DNA from: Verrucomicrobiota bacterium
GTDB lineage: Bacteria; Verrucomicrobiota; Verrucomicrobiia; Limisphaerales; UBA9464
Assembly (NCBI GenBank): GCA_026397675.1
Contig: JAPLUH010000265.1
Location: 1 to 10,101, forward strand
Reading direction: 5' to 3'
DNA: 10,101 nt
Position numbers and translations under genes: made by a program. The first letter of the stretch is position 1. The number at the start of each line of letters is the position of its first letter. This document shows, piece after piece, positions 1-9,396 of the stretch. The notes beneath the pieces were generated by a model, which was given only the letters and a program-made list of their open reading frames with translations, ran no database searches and was not told the origin of the DNA.

Positions 1-1583
1 GTGCGGCTCGTTAGAATCCATCGGAGGGTGTGGCGGAGATCGAAGTCGTGCCGCACGAGATCCTGTGCGAGCCATTCGAGCAATTCGGGATGACTGGCGG
101 GGAGGTCGCTGCGGAAATCGTCTGCGGGCTCGATCAATCCCAAGCCCAAGTAGCGCTTGAACAAGCGGTTCACGATGCTTTTAGAGAAGCGTGGATTGAG
201 CGGATCGACCAGCATCTGCGCCACCCGATGGAGGCGATTGTTGAGATCGGTTGGAACCTCCAGGCTCATGCCATCGAGTTCGAAAGGAAATTTTGCCGGG
301 ATGCGTTGACCGGTCCGTGCCTCGCAGCGGATGAGTTCGAGATCTGCGGGTGCGAACATCCCAGCAAAGGCCGTGAAGCGCGCCTGAGGCCATTCCTTGT
401 TGAGGAAATGGCTGTGGCAGCTCGCACACTTCATTCCGGTTCCGAGGAAGACCTGACTCACATTGGCAGCACTTTGAAGTGTTTCCTCATGGGTCTCATT
501 CTTGATGTAGCCGCTCACGACATGCCGTCCGTTGGGCGTATATTCTTTGGGCTTCCGGTAGCCGGGCAGCGTGGGGTCGATGAGCTCAGCGACGAACAAA
601 TCGAAGGGCTTATTGGCCGTGAAGCTATCGAGGATCCACTGTCGATGGTTGCCTCGGGATCCGATGCCGCCGTTGATGTCTGTAGGGGAGCTTCCGAGCG
701 CATCTTCCCAGAACGGGGTCCAGTGCGCGGCGTAATCGTTGGTGCGCGAGAGTAAGCGCTCAATGAGCAGGGTTCGCTTGTCGGGTGTGGGATCGGCAAC
801 AAACGCCTGAGCTTCTTGGAGGGGCGGAATGAGACCGGTGAGGTCGAGATACACGCGGCGTGCGAAGGTGGAGTCGTCGCAGAGGGCGGGTGGCACCTCA
901 GCCTCGGGGAGTTGGGCCTCGCGCCATTTCGCACTAATAAAGGCATCGATTGGATTTCCCGGACCGGGTGGAGACGTCTGATCGGGTAGAAAGGAAACTC
1001 GATACCGGCGCGTCTGCACAAAACGCTCCTGGGGTGATAACGCGTCGTAGATTAAACGATCGAGAAGGCGGCCGGCGTTGAGCGCAGAGTGTTGGGAGGG
1101 GTTGGGCGCTGAAAGGGTTTTGGCAGCGGCCGTGGAATCATCCAGAGCCCCTGCGGCGATCCACTGTCGGATGAGATGCAGTTCCTCCGCGTTCAGCGCC
1201 GGTGACCCCTTGGGCATTTGTGCCGCGTCGGCCAAACCGCGGATATGGCGCACGATCGGGCTTTCATCGGGTTTCCCTGGGATTACTCCGGGACCATCTT
1301 TTTTGCCGCCCCGTTTCAGGCCATCCACGGTCGAGACATCGAGGCCAGCCTTGTGTTCTTCGGTGGAATGGCATTCGACGCAGGCGTCGAGCAGTATCGG
1401 GCGGATATCGCGTTGGAAACTCACCCGTGAACCGGAAGCCGAATCGAGGGGTCGGAGAGGAATTGAGACGGAAGGCTTGCGAGTCTCCGCGGCCTGAGCC
1501 GACAGCAGCAGTAGCAGCAGCCCGGTACCCCCGATGGAGATCAGGCGGCCGCACAAGTCGGACAATGATCGGAGGTGAGGCAT
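1..1583 (-). CDS. Secreted c-type cytochrome protein of the PSCyt1-PSCyt2-PSD1 (DUF1549/DUF1553) family, C-terminus cut by the window edge
   Basis: The frame is open for 527 codons from ATG at 1583 to base 1, with no stop, so the gene continues leftwards. A hydrophobic run of leucines near residues 21-27, ending in SAQAAE, is a signal peptide (cleavage near 31/32). Residues 55-150 match the planctomycete cytochrome-c domain and contain haem motif CVECH (68-72). Residues 212-400 match PSCyt2: IDAF at 212, then RRVYLDLTGLIPP. A second haem motif, CASCH, lies at 386-390. PSD1 begins near 460 (FSKSIVNRLF, then SHPELLEWLA) and is incomplete. Family members are usually 700-1100 residues, so several hundred are missing. 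These proteins are abundant in Planctomycetes and Verrucomicrobia; their exact role is poorly known, probably electron transfer in the periplasm. An in-frame TTG five codons upstream (1598), 12 bases after a GAGG, is an alternative start that would give a more basic n-region. Confidence 0.9.
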   Translation of the reverse strand, partial: MPHLRSLSDLCGRLISIGGTGLLLLLLSAQAAETRKPSVSIPLRPLDSASGSRVSFQRDIRPILLDACVECHSTEEHKAGLDVSTVDGLKRGGKKDGPGVIPGKPDESPIVRHIRGLADAAQMPKGSPALNAEELHLIRQWIAAGALDDSTAAAKTLSAPNPSQHSALNAGRLLDRLIYDALSPQERFVQTRRYRVSFLPDQTSPPGPGNPIDAFISAKWREAQLPEAEVPPALCDDSTFARRVYLDLTGLIPPLQEAQAFVADPTPDKRTLLIERLLSRTNDYAAHWTPFWEDALGSSPTDINGGIGSRGNHRQWILDSFTANKPFDLFVAELIDPTLPGYRKPKEYTPNGRHVVSGYIKNETHEETLQSAANVSQVFLGTGMKCASCHSHFLNKEWPQARFTAFAGMFAPADLELIRCEARTGQRIPAKFPFELDGMSLEVPTDLNNRLHRVAQMLVDPLNPRFSKSIVNRLFKRYLGLGLIEPADDFRSDLPASHPELLEWLAQDLVRHDFDLRHTLRWILTSR

Positions 1584-1736
1584 GCGAGTCTTTATCAAAT
1601 TGGCAAAGGACCTCTTCGGTCGCGACGGTGGGGTGTAAGAGGGGCGAGGCTGACCGGTTAGCCGAAAACTTTCCAAGGCTTTGTCCTCTTCCCAGGACTT
1701 CGCCATGTCTGTATTCGTGATTTCAACGGCGGCGAT

Positions 1737-1892
1737 TCATTGGCGGCTGGTGTAATTTTTTTCTGATGAGGTGGCCCGTCTCTCCGGTGTCAGCCCGGTG
1801 TCAAATTCAGTGTCTGAGGTGAGGTTCTTCACGATCTCGGACGGTGAGGAAGGAAGATCGAGTACCGCGTCAGCCTGTGAAATTCTGCTCAT
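1737..1892 (-). CDS. Possible small protein, 51 residues, unknown function
   Basis: ATG at 1892 is preceded by GGAGAGG with an eight-base spacer. This is a better ribosome binding site than any seen at the larger genes here. The frame ends at TGA (1739-1737). The product starts MSRISQADAVLDL, is hydrophilic, rich in Ser, Thr and Glu, and has no membrane segment, Cys or recognisable motif. It lies wholly in the divergent spacer on the same strand as the cytochrome gene, which starts about 150 bases downstream. I do not recognise a family. The opposite strand is also open in this stretch, so chance is a real alternative. The favourable evidence is only the Shine-Dalgarno sequence and spacing. 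Confidence 0.3.
   Translation of the reverse strand: MSRISQADAVLDLPSSPSEIVKNLTSDTEFDTGLTPERRATSSEKNYTSRQ
1784..1803. repeat. Tandem CCGGTGTCA repeat, 11-base period
   Basis: CCGGTGTCA occurs at 1784-1792 and again at 1795-1803. The 11-base period places both copies on about the same face of the helix, as for adjacent regulator sites. It lies about 150 bases upstream of the hydrolase start and inside the possible small gene, so it may simply be coding sequence. Confidence 0.3.
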
Positions 1893-1951
1893 TTTTCGCA
1901 CCTCTCCAAGGCGGTCTGAGGAGTTCAGTAAAAAATCGTTTATCAACACGA

Positions 1952-4711
1952 ATGAAACAATTCCTTCAATTACTCCTCGTGTTCGCACTTTTGGAAAGCA
2001 CCGCTCGCGGAGAGGGCGCAGCAACGGTGATCGGCAACCACTACCTGGAACTGCGCTTCCAACAGACGGGTGACCGAATCGCGGCAACCACTTTGCACCA
2101 GCGTGTCTCGAATCGGATCATCACGCTGAGCGCCGATGACTTTTCGTTGAGTCGGGAAGGACAGGCTCCGCTGCAGTCCAAGGACTTCAAAGTACATCAG
2201 GTACAGCGCACAGAAATACCAGGAGGCCAGCGCCTGAGCCTGCTTTTGCGGGGCGGAGCGGGCGATGTGGCGGTGGTTTACGAACTGCTGGATGACGATG
2301 CCTTCCTGCGCCGTCATCTCGAGTTTTCTCCCACTGCGCCGATGCTGTTGCGCCAGGTCGAGGTTTGGAAAATTGGGTTGGAGGGCCAGTGTCTCGATCA
2401 GGAAACCGGGCCTCCCGAAGAGCTGTTGAACAATGTTTGGGGTGTGGATCGCAAGACCGGTTTTGGAAAGCCGGTGTTTCTCGAAGACACATTTTGGGGT
2501 CTGGAATTTCCCGCCGGATACAATCACTACGCGTCTGGATTCGTGACGCTCAGTCATCTGCCAGGTCGGACGATCACAACGAAGTTCATTAGCAAGACAG
2601 CCGTTCTTGGTGTCGCGCCTCCCAGAGCGGTTGCCTCCAGATTTCGCGCCTATATCGCCCAGGGACGCCACCGTCCGGCGTTGCCCGCAGTTCAAGTGGA
2701 CTACAACACGTGGACCACCGTGTCACCCGCCACGGAAGCCAACAGTTTGGACCTGATCGGGCAGTTCAAACGAAACCTCTTCGATCCGCACCGGGTTGCC
2801 TTTGACAGCTTCACCTTAGACGACGGTTGGGATGCGAAGAACAGCCTGTGGGATCTAAACACCAATGGATTTCCCAATGGATTCAAACCTCTGTTGGCTG
2901 CGTTGCAGCCCATGGGAACGAAGTTGGGCCTGTGGCTCTCACCCTCCAGTGGGTACGAGCATGCGGCCTGGGGCGCAAAGCAGGGGTATGCCCGGAATGC
3001 GACGTTCGACTGGTTCCTCTGTCAGAGTGATCCCGGCTATCGCCGCGCCATGAGCCGCCTCATCCCGGATTTGATCCGCAATCATGATGTGGGTTTCTTC
3101 AAGATGGATGGCTTCTGCGCCAGTTGTGACACCCCGTTGCACGCACACCATCTGGACGGCGATTTCGCCCGCGAGGCCAATGTGGATGCCTTCATTGAAA
3201 TGCTCACCGCCATGCGGAAGGCCAAGCCCGGTGTGTATTTGGACCCAACGAGTGGGATGTGGCTCAGCCCGTGGTGGCTGTGGTTTGTGGATTCGGTTTA
3301 TGCCGATACCTACGACGGAACCGCTCCGGCCTTGGTGCCTTCTCCCAATGGGTTCGATGGTGCGACTACCATCCGCGATGCGCTATTGCGGCGAAGAATC
3401 GCCGCAAATCCTGGATTTGATCCCGCCGCCATCGAAACCCTCGGAGTTTATTTAGACCCCACTCTGGCCATTGATCCCGCTAGTTTTTTTGATAGCTGGC
3501 ACGACAACGCCATGATGGTGGCGGGCCGTGGAAACCGCCTGCTCACCTTCTACATGAACCCGGCGAAGTTCCCGAATCCCGAGCGGGATTGGCCATTCCT
3601 GGCGGGATTGATCAAGTGGGCCCGGCACAACGCTACGACACTCGCTCAAACGGAGATGATCTTGGGCGATCCCTACCGCGGGGAGGCCTACGGTTATGCC
3701 CATTTTCTGGGAGGGCGCGGAATCCTGGCTCTGCGCAATCCCTTCATTCAGCCCCAGACGGTGCACGTGAAGTTGGATGAATCCAGTGGTTGGAAGCCAA
3801 GCGACGCTGGAAACGGGACGTATGCCGCCACGGTGGTCTTCCCGTATCATGAGACGCTGCAGCCTCTTCTTCGGCAGGGCGATTTGCTCACCCTGCACTT
3901 GCAGCCTTACCAAACAATCCTCATCGAAATTGAAGCCAGCGGAAAATCATCCCTCCCCTTCGCCGGGGTGCGAGTTCGCGAAATAGATCGCTCGGAAAGA
4001 AGGATTTCTTGGGAGGCTTTTGGATCCCCAGGGGCAAAACTCTCGGTACCGGTTTCAGGATTGCCCAAGCCCAGCAAGATTGAATGGGCGGGTCGTCCGA
4101 TCAAGAGCACTGGAAGCGCGGGAAGCATGAAGCTGCCCCTGACTTTCCCGGGTGAAGCGCAGCGCAGTTTTGTCGAATCCGGCCGCCTCCAGACGGCTCT
4201 CGCCACGAACAGCACGAGCCAGCTTGAAGGCACGGCAACGGTGACCATCGCGAAAGGAACGAAGGCGTTTCTCTATGTGCTGTGCCAGGATCCGTCGCCT
4301 TCTGATTTGCAATTTCAATGCCGGGCAACCCTCAACGGAATTCCGGTTCCCGCTTCAGCCATACACACGCTTGTGGGCTCGAAAACCACTTTGCGGGAGG
4401 TACGAGAGTTGCCCTTGAAACCGTGGGTTTTCTTTCGGTTTCCCGTGCCGGAAGGGGAAAACTCCCTACGGCTCACGCTCAGTCCCGCCACCTCGAAGAC
4501 GAAGACGTTTGAAGTCCAGGCGGGATGGTGGCTTTGGACCGAAGAGCCTCTGCAACGGGCCATTCTGACCATGGAGTTTGATGAGAGTTTGCCGCCGGTC
4601 TTGGCGAAGGTTCTCCCGAGTCCCTCCGGTATGGAGGTCCAACGGCAGGTCATTCCCTTGCAGGAGTTGCAGTCGTTTACTTCAAGGTCTTCGACGCGCC
4701 TGAGCGAGTGA
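1952..4711 (+). CDS. Secreted clan GH-D glycoside hydrolase, alpha-galactosidase-like (GH36/GH27 type)
   Basis: The product is 919 residues. I chose ATG 1952 because it opens directly into a signal peptide (MKQFLQLLLVFALL, cleavage near residues 19-22); the frame is open further upstream to an ATG at 1844, but that would bury the signal. There is no clear Shine-Dalgarno sequence. Residues 22-245 look like an N-terminal beta-sandwich. A TIM barrel follows from about 249: YNTW (251-254), LDDGW with Asp290-Asp291, FFKMDG with candidate nucleophile Asp386, and VDSVYAD with candidate acid/base Asp452 (Asp447 is the alternative). The barrel ends near 560. Beta-rich domains make up the rest, including GYAHFLGGRGILALRNPF. 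Clan GH-D enzymes retain anomeric configuration and cleave alpha-galactosides and related alpha-glycosides. The class is well supported; the substrate is not. Export suggests action on external or periplasmic polysaccharide or oligosaccharide. Confidence 0.85.
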   Translation: MKQFLQLLLVFALLESTARGEGAATVIGNHYLELRFQQTGDRIAATTLHQRVSNRIITLSADDFSLSREGQAPLQSKDFKVHQVQRTEIPGGQRLSLLLRGGAGDVAVVYELLDDDAFLRRHLEFSPTAPMLLRQVEVWKIGLEGQCLDQETGPPEELLNNVWGVDRKTGFGKPVFLEDTFWGLEFPAGYNHYASGFVTLSHLPGRTITTKFISKTAVLGVAPPRAVASRFRAYIAQGRHRPALPAVQVDYNTWTTVSPATEANSLDLIGQFKRNLFDPHRVAFDSFTLDDGWDAKNSLWDLNTNGFPNGFKPLLAALQPMGTKLGLWLSPSSGYEHAAWGAKQGYARNATFDWFLCQSDPGYRRAMSRLIPDLIRNHDVGFFKMDGFCASCDTPLHAHHLDGDFAREANVDAFIEMLTAMRKAKPGVYLDPTSGMWLSPWWLWFVDSVYADTYDGTAPALVPSPNGFDGATTIRDALLRRRIAANPGFDPAAIETLGVYLDPTLAIDPASFFDSWHDNAMMVAGRGNRLLTFYMNPAKFPNPERDWPFLAGLIKWARHNATTLAQTEMILGDPYRGEAYGYAHFLGGRGILALRNPFIQPQTVHVKLDESSGWKPSDAGNGTYAATVVFPYHETLQPLLRQGDLLTLHLQPYQTILIEIEASGKSSLPFAGVRVREIDRSERRISWEAFGSPGAKLSVPVSGLPKPSKIEWAGRPIKSTGSAGSMKLPLTFPGEAQRSFVESGRLQTALATNSTSQLEGTATVTIAKGTKAFLYVLCQDPSPSDLQFQCRATLNGIPVPASAIHTLVGSKTTLREVRELPLKPWVFFRFPVPEGENSLRLTLSPATSKTKTFEVQAGWWLWTEEPLQRAILTMEFDESLPPVLAKVLPSPSGMEVQRQVIPLQELQSFTSRSSTRLSE

Positions 4712-4852
4712 GCAGGGAGGGGATGGAGGTGCAGGAGTTGGAAGCCGGGCAGGTCGGGCAGCAGATCTGGGGCTGTGTTCCAGACCGCCCTCTTGAGCGT
4801 CGAAGGGTGAGCGTTGCCTTATCCGGCGGCCTCGTCGGTCGGGCTCCGTCGA
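4712..4852. other. Short convergent intergenic gap
   Basis: The hydrolase and yaeQ end facing each other across 141 GC-rich bases. I looked for a rho-independent terminator on both strands. I found only short, weak GC stems and no U-run, so no terminator is called. Confidence 0.5.
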
Positions 4853-5416
4853 TTAGTCTTCGGTCGGCCCCCGAAGGCGCTGCAGGGTTATTTCGACCGA
4901 CTGGGTGTCGTCACTGACCCATACCGATCCGTCTTGGACCGTGATTTGCAGCGCCATGGTCCGCTGTACCAACACGGCGAGACCTTGGCTCTGCTTGGAG
5001 GGGATTTGCCAGACGCTCAAATTGCGTAGGCGGGTGAGCCGGTTTTCTAGGTCCTTCCACCAGGCCGGTGCATTGGAATGGAAGTTGTAGACCGAGAGGC
5101 GTTCGACGCGGGCGGAGGTTCGGAGCAATCGCTTTTCGTCCGGCTGACCGAGGTCGATCCAGTGGGTGACGCGCCCGGTGGCATCTTTTTGCCAGAGACT
5201 CGGTTCATCGGGCTCCCACATGTCCTTGGCCAGCTCGAGCGGGCTTTCGTCCGGTGAGGCCGGCGCGTTGAGTGCCAGTGCTAGAAGGCGGACGACCAAG
5301 CGCTCATCGGTCTCGGAAGGATGCCGAGCGATGGTTACGGCATGATCGCAGTAGATGTTGCGATCCATATCCGAGAGCTGGAGCTGAGCTTTGTGAATGG
5401 TTGCTTTGAGGGCCAT
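4853..5416 (-). CDS. yaeQ: YaeQ family protein
   Basis: The product is 187 residues, close to the roughly 180 of Escherichia coli YaeQ. ATG 5416 is chosen because the protein then begins MALKATIHKAQLQLSDMDRN, which matches the family N-terminus. The frame is open upstream to 5548, but that extension does not resemble the family. Conserved stretches include ARHPSETDERLVVRLLALAL (30-49), WIDLGQPDEKRL (86-97), LSVWQIP (133-139) and MALQITVQDGSVWVSDD (154-170). YaeQ is cytoplasmic. Its fold is described as related to PD-(D/E)XK nucleases and its role is not settled; Asp88, Glu94 and Lys95 could form the corresponding site (inference). It is convergent with the hydrolase. Upstream lies a decayed transposase, so it is not obviously in an operon. 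No clear Shine-Dalgarno sequence precedes the ATG. Confidence 0.92.
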   Translation of the reverse strand: MALKATIHKAQLQLSDMDRNIYCDHAVTIARHPSETDERLVVRLLALALNAPASPDESPLELAKDMWEPDEPSLWQKDATGRVTHWIDLGQPDEKRLLRTSARVERLSVYNFHSNAPAWWKDLENRLTRLRNLSVWQIPSKQSQGLAVLVQRTMALQITVQDGSVWVSDDTQSVEITLQRLRGPTED

Positions 5417-5438
5417 GGAAGCGGTTTCGAACGCTAAA

Positions 5439-5687
5439 CTAGCAGACGCCGGTCGTCGGGAACATCTCGATGAGGCCGGATTCGCTGCCAGCAGCGGTTT
5501 GCTGACGGTAGGGCAGCGTTTGTTCCCGCTACTTCTGAACCACCACATCGGCCACCGCCGTGATATCGGTTTTCAGGCTGCCGTTGGGCTCCTCCGGCCG
5601 AATCGCTCCCCGGTGGCACGGCTTGTGGACACGCTTGGGATAGACGTGTTGCTGGACTTCGTACTGCACTAGCAACTGGGCCAAATT
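5439..5687 (-). pseudogene. Remnant of an IS66-family transposase (TnpC), zinc-finger-proximal segment, with an in-frame amber codon
   Basis: Reading leftwards from 5687, the frame encodes QYEVQQHVYPKRVHKPC, then a Pro-rich turn, then ADVVVQK, TAG (5531-5529), and REQTLPYRQQ. This resembles the IS66 TnpC segment between its zinc-finger region and the family's SKYADHLPLYRQE motif. The TAG sits where that motif has Tyr. After PYRQQ the similarity fades, and the frame closes at TAG 5441-5439. A TAG (5690-5688) also lies immediately upstream, and no start, catalytic domain or terminal inverted repeat is visible. An intact TnpC is around 500 residues, so under a fifth remains. The match is by eye, from memory of the family. 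The opposite strand is open too, but that frame reads as its shadow. Confidence 0.55.
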
Positions 5688-5690
5688 CTA

Positions 5691-6113
5691 CCGGATATCT
5701 TTCCCGATTTTCACCAAAAATGGGTTGCCCCGGGCAGTGAGAGAAGGGGCCCAGTCAAGAGAGACAGGACCAGGACTGGCGACGCCTGGACCCACAGCTA
5801 GGTCGATGGTCTGTAACCCTGGTTGGATCGTGGGCGCGGCCACGCGCTCAGCAACAACAGGATGAGGTTCAACGCATTGCTTCAGCGCTCCGACGAGGAC
5901 TCGCCCCGAGGAGTACAGGCGCGCGAGCGCTGAGTCATGGGTAGCGAGCGCAGGCTGCGAACTGCAGGACTCATTCGGAGAATTCAGCCCGAAGCGGGGG
6001 TACGGTGCTACCGCAGGCCCACTAGGGTTGAGCCTCCGAAGCCCAGGGCACCAGCGCGGAGGCGGGATCATGCAAAAGGATCCCCCCACCGCTCTTAACG
6101 GCCGTTGCCTATC
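5691..6113. other. Non-coding or degenerate intergenic stretch before secA
   Basis: No gene is assigned here. Minus-strand 5688-6089 is open for 133 codons, but the translation is Pro/Arg/Ser-rich, lacks a recognisable motif, and its ATG has no good Shine-Dalgarno sequence. The plus strand of 5937-6098 is also open for about 54 codons with an Arg-rich product. Simultaneous opening of both strands in GC-rich DNA is expected by chance. The right part (about 5880-6090) has the look of an interspersed intergenic repeat, but only one copy is in the window. The secA gene ends at 6114. Confidence 0.5.
6064..6084 (-). terminator. Possible weak terminator hairpin downstream of secA
   Basis: GGGATC (6064-6069) and GATCCC (6079-6084) form a six-base-pair stem with a nine-base loop, starting 30 bases beyond the secA stop. 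There is no U-run after the stem in the secA direction, so it would be at best an atypical terminator or an RNA 3'-end structure. Confidence 0.25.
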
Positions 6114-9167
<3,054 letters not shown>

Positions 9168-9192
9168 GGGTGTCTCAAGTTAAAGAGCCGGC

Positions 9193-9221
9193 AAGCTAAG
9201 TAACCCCACCCCCAGCGTCAA
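9193..9221 (-). promoter_or_regulatory. Candidate sigma-70-type promoter for secA
   Basis: On the minus strand TTGACG (9221-9216) matches five of six bases of the -35 consensus. A 17-base spacer leads to TAGCTT (9198-9193), a poor -10 element. It would place transcription start about 15-20 bases before the secA ATG. The -35 overlaps the palindrome at 9217-9231. Confidence 0.25.
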
Positions 9222-9231
9222 AGGCTTTGAC
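9217..9231. promoter_or_regulatory. Perfect 15-base palindrome, candidate operator
   Basis: GTCAAAGGCTTTGAC has two perfect seven-base arms around one central G. It lies 50 bases before the secA start and overlaps the candidate secA -35 (TTGACG). Its other arm makes TTGACC on the plus strand. A dimeric regulator bound here could affect secA, the divergent efflux gene, or both. The regulator is unknown. Confidence 0.4.
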
Positions 9232-9331
9232 CGGAACTCGCGGGCCGTTTCGGAGCAAGGTCTGAGGTTATTTGGGTTATCTGGAGGCGTGGTGAGGCGT
9301 CGCCGGACAAACTCTAGAAGCCTGAGTCCTA

Positions 9332-9350
9332 CAGAGTCGGTCCGACTTTG
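9332..9350. promoter_or_regulatory. 19-base imperfect palindrome upstream of the efflux adaptor gene, candidate operator
   Basis: CAGAGTCGGTCCGACTTTG is palindromic around the central T, with one mismatched pair; the inner 13 bases AGTCGG-T-CCGACT (9335-9347) are perfect. It ends 46 bases before the ATG of the membrane fusion protein gene, a usual place for a local repressor or activator of an efflux operon. A short hairpin in the 5' untranslated RNA is the alternative. Confidence 0.4.
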
Positions 9351-9396
9351 ATCTGGCGCGGGATTCCCACACCCGGGCAACCTTCTGGCTCTCTGC

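Larger units (their letters stand above)
1584..1951. other. Divergent intergenic region between the cytochrome protein and the glycoside hydrolase
   Basis: These 368 bases separate two divergently transcribed secreted-protein genes and must hold both promoters. I cannot identify a convincing -35/-10 pair for either. The region contains a possible small minus-strand gene (1737-1892) and a tandem nine-base repeat (1784-1803). Bases just before the hydrolase start are AT-rich (run of six A near 1930-1935), as expected near a promoter or translation start. Confidence 0.6.

Noticed and set aside
30..755. A 241-codon plus-strand open frame
   Set aside because: It is antisense to the cytochrome protein, whose haem motifs and domain matches fix the minus strand as coding.
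1683..1698. Hairpin GTCCT-CTTCCC-AGGAC as a terminator
   Set aside because: Only five base pairs, no U-run, and no gene that clearly ends there.
1844..1951. N-terminal extension of the hydrolase to ATG 1844
   Set aside because: It would put 36 unrelated residues before a typical signal peptide; start at 1952 is preferred.
3116..3130. CASC in the hydrolase as a third c-type haem site
   Set aside because: It is followed by Asp, not His, so it is not CxxCH; the resemblance to CASCH in the cytochrome protein is coincidental.
5417..5548. N-terminal extension of YaeQ to ATG 5548
   Set aside because: The added residues do not resemble YaeQ, which conventionally begins MALKATI, and they overlap the transposase remnant in another frame.
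5397..5672. A 91-codon plus-strand open frame
   Set aside because: It is the complement of the IS66-type remnant and overlaps the start of yaeQ; no motif or ribosome binding site.
5688..6089. A 133-codon minus-strand open frame between the IS66 remnant and secA
   Set aside because: Composition is Pro/Ser/Arg-rich without motifs, the start lacks a Shine-Dalgarno sequence, and the opposite strand is open as well over part of it.
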